From Embiotoca jacksoni (taxonomy: Eukaryota; Chordata; Actinopteri; Embiotocidae): a DNA stretch of 64,000 nucleotides. The notes under the pieces are model-generated. The model had not been told where the DNA came from, ran no database searches, and was given only the letters and a program-made list of their open reading frames with translations. Positions 1-12,239 of the stretch are shown one piece after another. The position numbers were made by a program, and so were the translations under genes. The number at the start of each line of letters is the position of its first letter. The stretch's first letter is position 1. Where the stretch lies: assembly GCA_022577435.1 (NCBI GenBank), contig JAKOON010000011.1:12509198-12573197 (forward strand), in the 5' to 3' direction.

Positions 1-574
1 TGAACAATAAATGTGAAGATAGTATGTTCTTTGACAGTGTACATTTCACATGTAAATGTTTGTTCTTTTCTGATTTACCTCACAGGGCCACTGTTTTCCC
101 ATGGTGCATTGGGCTTCACTTGGTCCTGCTCTGCTCTGCACTCTGACCTGCACACAAGACAAACTGCATCACATGATGTCATATCTCTCTCTCGCTCTCA
201 CGCCCCCACAGCTCTCTTACCACTTTACAGCTGGTGGTGCCATCTGTTTCGTCACCGGTTCACTGGTGACACTCGCTGTCCGATTGGCTGTAAAAAAGGA
301 GAGGGGGCGGAGTCAATGAAATATTTATATTGGCTCACCAGACAGCAGGTTTCATAACTACAGGTTTAACAATCATATTTAAAAATTAATAATCAATAAG
401 ACTTTTTGTCCTGTCAGATTATAGGTAAAAGAAAATGTTATATTCAATTTAATGGTCGTAAAAACAGGAAATAGTTAAGTTTATCTATTCTGGATGTCAA
501 ATGTAATGTGTTTGTAAGATGTGTATAAACCAAGGCAAGCTCAGACTGTACGCACTGCGATGCTCTGGTCTCAC
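1..574. other. probable epb41l4a intron, no exon recognised
   Basis: On the minus strand this lies downstream of the last recognisable epb41l4a exon. Short reading frames cross it, but none resembles the EPB41L4A tail. It is most simply intron leading to exons beyond base 1. Confidence 0.4.
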
Positions 575-1071
575 ACCAACAGTTGTTGTTGTTGTTTTGT
601 TGTTGGCAGCTCTGGATCTCGGTTGGCCGACGTTCAGCCGAGGAAGAGTCACAGAGGAAGAACGAGCAACACTACATGACAGAGAGACCAAGAGCCGTTG
701 AACACACGGAGAGAATTCATCAAACACGGTATGAATACTGATGTCATTTTATCCACTTTTTATAAACAACCTGTGTTAATTATACAACAAAGACTTGTGA
801 CACAACAACAAAAAAACATTAAAAAAAATAACCAAAAATTATAAATAAACATTCAACCTCAATCTAATAAACATCATAAATAAGATCAAAATAAAAAGAA
901 GGAACAGAGTCTGAAAAATATTCTACAAGTGTGTGTGTGTGTGTGTGTGTGTTTACCTGTTGTGTTTCAGTTTGTGTGTTAACGGATTCAACTCCGACAT
1001 CCTGAACAAAATAAACAAAGTTTTCGTAGGTCAGTGAATTAATCAGAATTAAATATTAAACATGATACTTT

Positions 1072-1104
<33 letters not shown>

Positions 1105-4100
1105 AGACCTAAAGAAGGCATGATGTTCGACACAACATCTCCACAGACGTTTACAGTCACATCGATCAGACGTCTGAAAGAAGAACGACGTCTCTGAACC
1201 CTGAAACACACACGCACACACATACACACACAAAAGACATGCACATGAACACAAACACATAAACATGTACACAATCATACATGCTCTCGCACAAACACGT
1301 TTCTTTACGTTTCTGTTCCACAAAAAGCTTTTCTTAAAAGTCCAAAATGTATGTATTTATTTATATTTCTATATTGTCTGATTACCATCATCGTCACCAT
1401 TATCAGTAACATTAGCGTTGCACTGCTGCAGGTACCAGCCCTGGAAGTACGACTAGCATTAGCATCAGTCAGCCAATAGAAACTCACGTTTTTCCCGAAA
1501 ACTCTCAGCTCAAACGTCTCGTGTCTGAAGTGAAGCTTGGTGATTCTCTGCCTGAAGGAAACATCACCGCTGTTACACGACAGGTCACACGGTCACGCCA
1601 CAGGTCACACGGTCACGCCACAGGTCACACGGTCACGCCATAGGTCACATGCTAACGCGGTTTTAGAACTTGAAAAAACAGACTGGGTCCAGATGAACAA
1701 AGATAGTTAGTGACGTATCCCTCCTACCAGAAATATTTTCCAACCAGCACTTTGTTCTTGTAGATGACCACGCCGTCTGGAGTTGGACCCAGGAAGTACT
1801 CGGTCTGGTTCTCCCCCTGCAAGGAATCGTGGGAGCGAAGATGCAAAGGGCGTAAGCTCAGTCTGCCGCGCAATAAAACAGGTGATCGACAAGGAGGTGT
1901 TTTAAGAGTTGGTGTGTGTTTGATCGAGATCTTACGTAGGCGGCGAACAGAGAGACGCCGTACATTTGCAGAGAGCTGCAGAGAGACAGGAAGAGACGTT
2001 GAGCCTGAGGACGAGAGACACCGCTGGACAATGAGACAGAGAGAGAGAGTCTTTTAGTAATCAATCAATCAGCTGGACTACAGGCGTGATGAGGCAACAC
2101 CAGGCCTCAAGTCTGTATCCTCCATTTTTCTACCTCTGTTTTTATTTTAACAATTAATTTTTCATTATATTTAATGTCCTGTCTACCGCAGAGTTTTTAT
2201 TGATTGATCAGAATATTGATTATATTTCCACCTCAGTGTTTTGTGGATGAGTTGAACTTCCTGCTTCTCCTCCGAGTCTGACGTCTCGTCCTCGCCGAAG
2301 TCACCTTGCTCCTCTGAACCAAAAAAACCAAAAAACAAACGACTTACAATTTAATTAATTAATTAATTAATTCTATCAAAACAAAGTTTGGAATGTGATT
2401 TATTACAAATTCATCTATGAAACATATTATTTCTATTTTGACCTTTTTTTTAAAGAGTCGTGAACGTTCAGGATGAGAAATTGTTAAAAGACGACGTGAG
2501 AAAACGGCAGGAAGGTTTGATTCAGACGTGTTTCTCACCCTGCAGCACCAGAGCGGACAGTCGAGGCCTGAGGCGGGCGGGACACGGCAGACGACCTCGA
2601 CGCACATCCTGACGAAGCTGCAGGTAAAACTGACACCTGACGCAACAAAACACCTCAGTCACACAAAACATTTCAGTAATTTTAAGAATCGAACGGGAAG
2701 CGTCAGCTCAGAAATATTCAGACCGTCATTCCGATGTAGATTCGTTTTTAAACGATAATCTGAACTGAAAATGACAAAGTAAAAAAAACGTGTTTTAAGA
2801 CATTTATCAAGAATCCAAAACTGATCTTTAAAGATTAAAACTTTCCTTTTTCAATGCTCAAGTCCTGTTCAGACCGAAGATTCTTGACGTGATAAAAGCC
2901 AGTTGCACTGGTGCGCCTCATTCATTCAGGTGCACCCGAAGCTTTTCACTGCTTTAGTGCATTTTAAAGGCCGCCGCCTGTGCGTTGCCGTGCTGCACCG
3001 CTGCCGGCATTGGATCAAAGAGTTTCTCTTTGAAAACGGTCGTCGGCGACCCGGGAGTAGACCCGGGAGTAGACCCGGGAGTAGACCTGAGCTTAAAGTA
3101 CGAACTAACTCCGGGTAAACTCGAGCTAACAGACTTTATATGCTATAAATATTTTGTTCTCTCATTTTCAATGTTTTTCATGCCTTTTTATAAGTTCTGC
3201 ATTCAGTTAGAACAAAATCGATAACCGAGATAGTGCGTGTTGTTGTTTCCTGTCACCTGCTGCGTTCATCAAGGAGTTTATTCAGTATTTCTTTAGTTAC
3301 GCTCTATTTGGGTATCAGTACTGAGACTACCCCTCGGTCGGCATTTTTTTTTTTCCAGTGACAGACTTGCATGTTGCCCGAGATGTATGCATCATCATTA
3401 TCATCACCATCATCATCATCTGATGAGATGTCTCTCTCACCATTTTGTTTGGAGGGAACCACTCGGCATGCGTGAAAAATAGGCGTCTATTTATACGCAC
3501 ATACGAGAACGCAGGCCGAAGGGTTTCTATACCTACGATTCACAAAATGATCAGTCATTAAAAGCTCATGAGGAATGAAGAGTGTAACGAAGGAGTTACG
3601 TCACCGTGTCGTTTCCTCTTTCAGCCTCGACGGATCTTCGGTGTAAAATTTGACTCCAAAGTAGAAAATGTACGGCGGCCCGGCTGGGGGGGAGGGGGGG
3701 AGAAGAGAGAGAGAGAGTCCAATCACATCGTGAAGAAGAATCATCTCTGCTGGAAACGTTACCGGTCAGCGGGTGAAACTCGCGTTCGACTTACCGAGGT
3801 CTCGATGCTGCGAGAGAGTCTTTGAAGGATCCAACCAGTGCTGAAAGACACAAACACACTCTCATGTCTCTCTGGAGGGACGAAGCCGCTTCGCCCCCGT
3901 TTGTACCGCCGAGGTCGTCTCACCGTCTGCTGTTTGTTGTCGCAGAATCTCAAACCGAAGAACTCCGGCTCGACCACGTTCAGGTGAGAAAACACCCGCT
4001 GCAAGATGGCCGCCGCCTTCGACGATTTCTGAGGGGTTAACAAAATGACTTCGCTTTGTCGTTCGCCGATCAAGTCACGGAACAAAGTGTCTCTGAGAGA

Positions 4101-4270
4101 CGAAGCATAAACAAAACAAATACAAAAAAAAATAGGAGGAGGAAAAATAAATTACGATGGAAGTTCTCGCTGACCTTGATGCCTTGTTCAGACGTCAGCG
4201 TCATCTTCCTCTCGTCCAACAGGAGGACTTCTCCGTAAAATTCCTCCCGGTTCCCACGGAAACAGGCCAT
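575..4270 (-). CDS. epb41l4a: epb41l4a: band 4.1-like FERM protein (3' end beyond window)
   Basis: Twelve coding exons read 5'->3' on the minus strand: 4270-4175, 4028-3924, 3840-3795, 3683-3605, 2636-2539, 2313-2232, 2023-1936, 1816-1728, 1551-1488, 1200-1109, 1001-957 and, tentatively, 737-575. All junctions are GT-AG and phases agree, giving 349 residues. The start MACF aligns with MGCF of human EPB41L4A. FERM landmarks follow in order: EEFYGEVLLLDERKMTLT, FFGLRFCDN, HWLDPSKTL, GPPYIFYFGVKFYTEDP, LQMYGV, EYFLGPTPDGVVIYKNK, RITKLHF, ETSFFF and CCVEHHAFFR. EPB41L4B was excluded because its F3 lobe reads differently (GLFFWPKIT-type). The family links membrane proteins to cortical actin at the plasma membrane. 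The middle (F2) lobe is about 13 residues shorter than I recall for the human protein. The last listed exon is the weakest; the C-terminal tail lies outside the window. Confidence 0.85.
929..1102. repeat. two (GT)n microsatellites flanking an epb41l4a exon
   Basis: GT/TG runs at 929-952 and about 1073-1102 sit on either side of the 45-nt epb41l4a exon at 957-1001. The first begins only a few bases past that exon's donor (minus strand GTAAAC at 951-956). Confidence 0.85.
1581..1658. repeat. 20-bp tandem repeat, about 4 copies
   Basis: The unit caggtcacacggtcacgcca repeats from 1581, 1601 and 1621, with a diverged copy at 1641, inside an epb41l4a intron. It contains the half-site AGGTCA in every copy, as in nuclear-receptor elements, but no function is implied by that alone. 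Confidence 0.85.
3048..3087. repeat. 12-bp tandem repeat gacccgggagta, about 3 copies
   Basis: Near-perfect 12-bp units with a CCCGGG palindrome, in the large epb41l4a intron (2637-3604). The surrounding 2870-3120 stretch is GC-richer than the rest of the intron and contains a short open frame that I do not recognise; it may be a decayed mobile element. Confidence 0.75.
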
Positions 4271-6406
4271 CATCACTGGGAACAAAACACCCGAGACGTC
4301 AGCCGATCGGGAGCTGAGTTACAGTCGGCTCTGATCTGTTGTTCGACGCGTCACAAACACGCGCCAACGCGAACCGCTGCGTTTGTTTGGTTGTTTGTTT
4401 GCGTTGCAAGAAATGTTGTGTTTACGTGAACGACTACGACTCCTCGAACTGACTCCTCGTTCGATCGCTGATTTAAACTGATGAAGATAAAGCGGAATGA
4501 GCCTTTTAAAGAGAGCAGCTCTCTGCAGACTGAGCTGTTCACACGGAGTCAAAGTACATCTGAACTGTTGCATTGTGGGACATGAAGTCCACCGTTTAGT
4601 CCTCACCTGCTGCTACAGCTCCACTTTATCTTCATCAATGTCGGGTCCTCCTCCTCCTGTCGTCTGTTTTTCCTCCTTCCTCTCGTTTGCTGGTGATTCC
4701 CCTCCTTTCTTCTTCTTTGTTTTTCTGTCGGTTTGTTGATCTGTTGCCATGGAGACTATTTCCTGGCCTCCTCCTGCTCTCTGTCTGTCTCGCTCTCTCT
4801 CTCTCTCTCATCTGTTCTTGTCTTTATTTATAAAAAAAAATTCCCGAAGCCTCCTTGGGTTTTCTTCGTCTCTCTTTAACTCAAACTGTCTGAAATGTGT
4901 TTGTAATTATTTTTCACTTTGGCTAAATGGAAACGTTTCAGATTTTTAAAAAAAATAAAAGCCGAGGGAAGTGTATGTACAGAACACCGACGACATGTAC
5001 AATCTGACAGATATGAAACGTCGTATAAAAGACACTTTGAGTTTGTTGTCGAGTTAAAAATCAGCCAAAAATGTTTTCTCTTTTTGTTGTTGAAATGTTT
5101 CGGATGTTGGTCCGTTGAATATTTTTCTTTAAATTTTTGAAAAGAAACTACGCAGGAAAAACGCGTCTTTGTGGACTCCTGTCCTTCTTCGGCTTTGATC
5201 TGATCGGCTGTGATTGATTACGCGACGTCTGCGTGTCTAATTAAACTGAGTGGAGGATCAGCCGCCGAATCCAGCGAACGCGGCGTCGACAGAAACTTCA
5301 CCTTCAACGTCGCCGACGTTCGCTCACTGAATCATCTTCATCAGACAGAAACACAAAAGACTCTTTTCAAAAAATCAGAAACATCATCAATGACAAACTG
5401 AGAATAAGCGAGGTCTGTAGAAGGGAGGTTAAAGAGGAGGAGGAAGAGGAGCCATCTAAAGAGGAAGAGGCGTGAACATGATTATTCTTCAGTTCAATAT
5501 TGAACTCGTCATATACGAGTCAAATATCGTTGTCACATCGTCGCTTTTTAAAGTGTTTTTATTTCTTTTAAATTCGTGGCGAAGTGTCATGTGATGATGA
5601 TGATGTCATATCTTCAGATGTTGCTTCCTCTGTCCTGATTGGTTTGTTGGGAAAACAGGACTGATTCCAAGAGGTGTCAGATTTATTTTGGCGGGATCAC
5701 TGAGCACGTCCTCTGAATCAAAGCAGACGAACATTTGAAAAACAATTGAAGTTTATTTCACGTCTGAAGTTTGGTTAATTTTTTTCACAGTTTATCAAAA
5801 TGTTTATTGATCTGAAATCTTGAATCAGGTTTCAGGTCACATTTACAGATCAATAAATAGAAAACACCTCTCGCATGGAGGTCAATATTTTCTGACTGCA
5901 GCTGTTTATAAAAACAACCTGATTCTTCAAAATAAAAGTCTCATGTCAGAATGACAGGAAGTTGAAAAATACAGTTAAGGAAGAATACACAAATCTAATA
6001 GTCTTTCATAAGAAAAGTATTTCACAAATTTATAAACACTACTTCCTCACATACTTCAAAATATATTGCATCTGGTTACAGCTTTCAAAATAAACAGCCG
6101 TTCCAGTTTCTATCTTCATTTGTCAAAATAAAAGCCCCAGCTAACAGACAAAATGATGGTTTTAGGTCAAGACTTTCAAAATAACAGCAAGCAAGACTAA
6201 CCAATATAATGTTTAAAACTCTTTACAGGCTGTAGATGCCAGATAAATCTGCTTTAAAATGTTAATTTTATATTCACCTACAATAATTCACATATTTTCT
6301 GTATCTAATATAAATGTTTTATATTAAATTAGAATGAAATTAGTAAAAATATTACAGATATTAAATCGAAACACCTAAATGAAGCAAGTAATGAAGAAGA
6401 ATTGTT
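4271..6406. other. fsd1l - epb41l4a intergenic region with candidate epb41l4a 5' exon
   Basis: No coding exon seen. On the minus strand, the first epb41l4a coding exon has an acceptor ending at 4276 (TTCCCAG). A GCAG|GTGAGG donor at 4606-4607 could end an upstream non-coding exon of the same gene. The 5.7-6.4 kb part is AT-rich and is probably the fsd1l 3' UTR: minus-strand AATAAA motifs occur near 5752 and 5802. Confidence 0.5.
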
Positions 6407-9400
6407 CTACTGGGAAAGGCTGCTGAGGCTCAGATTGGTGGAGGTAAAATTTCCCATGAAGCTCGGCACCTGCAGACCCGTCGCTATGGCGATACCACCA
6501 CACCAAACCTGCAACACAGTTTTACTGCTGTTAGTACTGCGATACAACCGGAGAATACAACAGTACTCGGTGAAGTATTACTGTGATATCACCGCAGTAC
6601 TCAGTGAAGTATTACTGTAGTATTAATGCAGTACCTAGTGAAGTATTACAGAGTATTATTGTAGTGCCTAGTGAAGTATGACTGTATTATCCTTAGTACT
6701 TAGTGAAGTATTACTGTATTATTACTGCAGTACTCACAGTGAAGGCGGGGACAAGTGGCTGGCTGAACTTCGTCTTGAAGGAGTGAAGAAGACGAAGTCG
6801 ATCGACATCTATGAACCACAAATCTCCTGAAACAAAAAGATGCCCATCAGGTCATGTGAAGACCACGAGCAGCTGGTAGAAAGCTCAGGAAACCTGGTGC
6901 TGAAGGAAACTGAAGTGGATATAAAATATCACTTGATCATCATCATCACAAATGTTTGCGCAAAAATTTGAAGAAATTCTCTGAAGGTGTTTACAAGAAT
7001 TGGACGGGCTCAATGTAAAAAACGTCCGTAAAATCGGCGGTCGACATGAAATTCTTACAAAGGAAGAGAGAACAGTAAAATGAAAAATGTCCTCGTACCG
7101 TTGTCGTAGTCGCAGCAGATTCCGATTCGCTGAGGCAGCGGCCAATCCAGTGCTTTTGCTCGGTTGTTGTGCTTGGCGGCAAGCGAAGTCTGCAGCCATT
7201 GACTGGCATGGAGACACCAAGAACCAGCACCCTTCCCTAATTGGTCAAAGCGGCCGAGGCTGGCTCGATAGGTCACACCTACAGTAAAGGACTTCCAATC
7301 AGCCAAGGGGCGGAGCTCCCAGTAGTGACAGCCGTCCATCATCTCCTGGTCACCTAGGAAACCAAAATACATTTTAAAAGTTGAATTGAGAAAATATCTG
7401 ATTTATAAAGGTGAAGTTAACGAAAGAATACTTTTAAAATAAGAGCCAAATGAAACAGGTACCATTTTTGTATGTTATAACCTCCAACTTGAAAATCTGC
7501 CATTCAGATTAAACAATATAAAATTAAGCCAAAGCTTTTCAAAGTAAAAGCTGTCAAACTAATACTGTTGCTTCAGGTCCTGATTTTCAAAGTAAAAAAC
7601 ATTTTCATATAATGACTGATATTTAATATAAGATAATTAGAACTACACAATTATATATCAATATAAATTTTAAAAGACAGTGATAAGCATTAGTTGTAGT
7701 ATTGTAAAGTACCCAGCACTGTGTACGACTCCCCAGCAAACCGGTCACGTCCTGCTCGACTTGCTGCCGTCTTATTGGGCGACGGGGTGGCGCTCCTGCT
7801 GCTAAAACAAAACAAAATAAACAGTTAAGATCAGTTCAACGGCCGGAGAATGAATGTGGAGAAACAACGAGGTGAAACAGCCAATGAGGTCGAGCCAAAG
7901 CGATGATGCAGCAGAGAGAAAGATGGAAAAAAACAACACAATATTCAAAAGTATTGATTCAAAGACATATAGGAAAACATCTAATACTCTACAAACACAA
8001 GTTAATTTAGACTCAAACAGACAAATGTTAAAACAAATATATATTAAAAAAAATTTTTGCTGGTGTAAACATAATATTTTACAAAACAGCTTCATTTTAT
8101 ATAAAGTTTTACATCATTTTCTATAAAAACATTTAATGCTTTATTTGTATCACCAAGTAAGGACGTATTGATTAACATATTTTTCTATTATTTTGGTGAT
8201 TTAATGTTTGAAGACAAAAACTAAATAAAATAACTAAAAATGTCAATAAAACAGTTACAAAATACAAACATGAAGACTTTGTTATTAAAAACTGTAAATG
8301 AAACGCTGATGTGATGTCGGCAGTGACGTCAGCAGTGATGTGATTGGCCGCATGAAGTGAGAGATGGTGGATGAAGAGAGTGATTGGCGGTTGCTAGGCA
8401 ACCGGTCAGCAATTACAGTTTCTACCTGAGCGAGTCGAAGAGGGCGAAGTACGGCGACTGAGGAGGGACAAAAAGGTTAAAACACACAAACAGAAGCGGC
8501 AGAGAAACAACTGAGGGTTATTATGTCTGATGGTCACACGTGTGTCGTGACCTGCAGCAGAAACACACGCGTGTCATGACCTGCAGCAGAAACACAGCAG
8601 CAGCATATTAGACGTCTTTTATACGAGCTGTTCTAAGTGTTCGGTATTTACTGACTGCATCGAGGTTACCATCTGTCATGATTGCTTTCATCGTCATGAC
8701 GTCATCAATCGCTCTGTCTCTCACTGGGCGGGAATTTAAAGGTTTTAATGTTCTTCTGGTCACGTAAAGTTAACCACGTTCTGACTTGTGTGAGGTCTAA
8801 ACGTCGCAGCCTGCCTGAAAGAGAGTAATACAACAAAAGACAGGTTTGTTTTTTTAAACTGATGACATCATTAGTGCCCTCACCTGCTTTTATTCTCTTT
8901 TCCTCTCAGTCGGGGGTCGTGACCTTTGACCCCTTGAGGCTCCCAGGTCACCGAGTCGCCCTGAACCTTCAGCTCGGCGTGAGCCGTCGACGCATCGAAG
9001 CCAAAGGTAAAAGCTGCAAATATACGGGAAAAGAAAAAGAAGAAAGTTACAGGATGGAGTCTCGTTTTCCGTTTCTTTTCTTCGACCCAGAAAAAAGTTT
9101 TTGTTTTACGGAGTGAAACCTCTCGGCTTTTCGTCCATTTTTGTTCCCCACCTTTTGCATTTCTGTGTCTATTCACGATTCATTGTTTCGTGTGTTTTAC
9201 CTCTGGTTTCCACGGCAACGGGCTCCGAGAACTCTCCGGCAGCTGCCTTGTTTCTCGCTCGCACTCGAACGACGACGAACCGCGAATCAAATTTCAGATC
9301 TGAAACACGGAACACATGACAAGAATTATTGTTTCTTCAATCAACTCGTTTAGTTTGTTTAAATCAAACATTTCATGTTGAGGGGATGGAGACCAGTGAC

Positions 9401-12239
9401 CTCTGAACTCTCACCTGTGATGGTGACCTGTGTCTCTCTGATGTCGTAGAGTTTATCCCAGCATGTCTCTCTTGCCGCTCGAAGCGAGCGATCGCAGTTC
9501 GTTTTTCGATACTCAAGTTCATAGCGTTCCACTGGTCCACAGCTGCCGTCACTATTGCCATCTGCGTCGCCAAGCGGTCGCCAGGTGACCATGATGGTGT
9601 TGTCACGGACAACGCAGTTGGAAACGTCGATCTCCGGAGCTCTGGGGACTGTGAAGCATACACTGTGAGAACAACTCCGATAAAACAGGTGAAACAAAAA
9701 AACAGGAATACCAGGAACAGGTCTGCGACGTCAGGTCGGGGACATCTCGTCTGTCGGGTTTACGATAAGTGTAAGTTAAAACAACAACAATGATAATTGT
9801 TTACTGTTTATTGATACACTTTTTTCTTCAGATTTCTGGATCATTATTATAACTGCATGTTTTGTTAGTCTTTTGGAAAAATAGAAAAGGAACAACATGA
9901 TAAAGAGTATGACGATAAATAAACAGAAACAACGTAAAAGAATGTAAATAATCTACGAAAAAACAGGTGTAAAGGCAGACCTGGCAGGAAGTGAAGTCGT
10001 TGAAGCCCCGCCTTCTCCACGCTGAAGTCAACAGTAAATTGCGACATGTTTTCCGACACCGCCAGACGAGTCGTCAGCCGAAACGCTGGTGCCATTGTTA
10101 CCCTGGCAACAGCAGGGGGAGGAGTCCCATGGGGAGTGGGCGGGGTTATGTGTTAGTGTTGGGGAGGAGTTAGGATTGTTAAAGGGGCGGGGTTTGCATG
10201 CAATGCAGAGCTTCATTTAAAGCATTTCACTTTGATTTGTTAGTTCAGGCATTAATGTTTTGAGAGGAAATGTGAATAAATTAACCATAAATAAACACAC
10301 AAACAAGAAATGGAAATGAAAAACAGAAAGAAAAGAAATATGATTCAAAACTTAAATGTGACATCAGCTGAATAATGACGGTACACAAGACGTAAACAAA
10401 CAATGAATGAAAACAGTAATATTTAAGAAACATGATAAAAACATGACACATACCGTTCTTTGATTTGTTTTGCAGCCTGAAAAAGCAGATAAAATTCTTT
10501 AAATGTTAGCAGTAAAGTTGTCTAATTCATGTATGTATTTTATATCCATAGCCTGATATTGTTTGTTTACATTGTTAGTTTTCAGTTGAAGTTGCATCAT
10601 GAGTTTTGATAACTGAAGTATTTTATTTTCCCTCTTTGCGTCCTACCGTGAGAAATTCTTCTTCGTTGGTAATGGTCAGTGTTTGATTTGCGAATTCGAA
10701 CAGCTCCTCACACGACAGAAGGGCACACTTTCCCTCCGACATCTGTTTCTAAAAAATTAAACAGAAAATTGCTTTTTAAAAACTTTGCGGGATAACGAAT
10801 AAATCAAGAAACCTTCAGAAGAGAAAGCAGAGAAAATGAAAACAAAAAACCTGGAGTTCGTCGTGACGTTTAAATAAAGTGGGGATAAAGTCAAAATCTG
10901 AACAAGTAAAAGAGCAACAGGTTCATGGGCTGAAAAAGTTGCTCTAATTTCATTTAAAGATATTTATGAAACTGGTGTAACAATATAACAGCAAATAACC
11001 TGAAGGTCTGCTTCCTTTCTCTGCTTTTCCTCTTTGATGATGTCACGGAGCTGCGCCCCCTTCTCATCCAAGGTGGAGCGCAGCTGTTCAAGCTCCGCTT
11101 CCAGCTCTGACATCACTGTACATGACTCCTCCTGAGTGCACAAAGTTTACTTTGGTTATTTAATTCATTGCATGGATTTGCTCCGCCCACCCGTCTAGGC
11201 CCCTCCCTCTGATGGTACTTAGCAAATGCGATCCTGACCTGTAGGCCTGTCAGAGTGTTGTCAATGGTTTCCAGGAAGTTTTGGAGCTCTTCGTTCTTGT
11301 TGGCTAGTGTGCTGATGATCCTGCGCAGAGCTTCCTGTTTAACACGCAAACAGAAAAGTTTTTTTAAAATCTACAAACAAAATTTTGTTTTAATATAAGT
11401 TGTTATTGTGTTTTTTTCTTTAGTGCCATAGTTTTAGCGTAGTTTTACAGTGCCTTTTTTTTTATGGTGGATTTAACATTGCCGTAGTTTTACACTGCCA
11501 TAGTTTAGTTTTAGTGTAATTGTTAGATAGGGTAGTTTTACAGAGGATTTTACAGGGATGTAGTTTAATAGTGCAGTTTTACAGTAGACTTTACAGTGCT
11601 GTAGTTTTAAAGTGCAGTTCTATTGTGTAGTTTTCCAGTGGATTTAACAGTGCTATAGTTTACAGTGTTATTTTCCAGTGCTGTAGTTTTACAGTGTACA
11701 GAGCACTGACCTACATGTCGATTGAAGCTGAAAAAAGTGAGTGGGCTCTTACTTTGAAAACAGTTGAATTTTAAACGTTTTATTTTGAAATTCGATTGGT
11801 TTAACCTGATCTCCGGCTGACAGGAAGTGACAGACTAATTAGTTATTGGCGTCATGTGACCTTCACCTGTGCTCACCTGAGCTGATCAATACTCTGTATT
11901 GATTCCTGTCAGTGGGGTGTTGAGTTACGCTGAGAAGGGTGGCGTTACAGAGAATAAAGGCAGTCGAGGCACTTCAAAATAAAACCACCTGAGCAGCTTT
12001 TATTGATCAGAGATCAAAGCAGCTGATGGATGCATTGATGAGTCAGTTCACACTGATACCGACTCGACCAGAGGGAGAGAGAGAGAGAGAGAGGGAGGGC
12101 TGCTACCAGTAGCAGCTAACAGCTAATCCTTCCTCTCTCCCCCTCTCTCCGTGTTGTCTTTGTCTCTCGCCCCCAGCAGACCTATCACATGCTGCTATTG
12201 ATTATCAATCGATCAGATTCTTACCTTCTGGGTGTCCAT
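6407..12239 (-). CDS. fsd1l: fsd1l: fibronectin type III and SPRY domain protein 1-like
   Basis: Thirteen coding exons on the minus strand: 12239-12225 (MDTQK), 11334-11239, 11131-11000, 10748-10647, 10476-10454, 10102-9981, 9648-9415, 9299-9201, 9013-8884, 7795-7713, 7353-7099, 6826-6738, 6508-6407. Phases agree throughout and give 493 aa, close to human FSD1 (496). Layout: N-terminal coiled coil (about 1-115, EALRRIISTLANKNEEL), COS-like segment ending TMAPAFRL, FN3 domain (about 165-275, APEIDVSNCVV, ELEYRKTN) and SPRY/B30.2 domain (about 300-493: RDRFAGESYTVLG, CHYWELRP, SLGRFDQLGKGAGSWCLH, LAAKHNNRAKALD, PAFTVWCGGIAI). The family binds microtubules and associates with centrosomes. The very short first coding exon and RRIISTLANKN favour FSD1L over FSD1. 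So does the chromosomal company of fktn, its human neighbour, although here apc lies between the two. Confidence 0.92.
6520..6745. repeat. imprecise AGTACT/AGTATT tandem repeat in an fsd1l intron
   Basis: Repeated gcagtact...gtgaagtattactg blocks fill most of the last fsd1l intron (6509-6737). The motif resembles the larger GTACTGCAGTAC arrays around apc. Confidence 0.7.
11400..11705. repeat. degenerate tagttttacagtg repeat in fsd1l intron 1
   Basis: Variants of gtagttttacagtg recur about a dozen times at irregular 20-45 bp spacing. This is minisatellite-like sequence with no coding content. Confidence 0.65.

Noticed and set aside
2903..3224. Short frames over the gacccgggagta repeat
   Set aside because: Inside an epb41l4a intron; the repeat accounts for the GSRPGSRP-type translation.
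6407..12239. Identity FSD1
   Set aside because: TMAPAF and PAFTVWCG resemble FSD1, but the MDTQK start, RRIISTLANKN and the presence of fktn nearby favour FSD1L. Not fully excluded.
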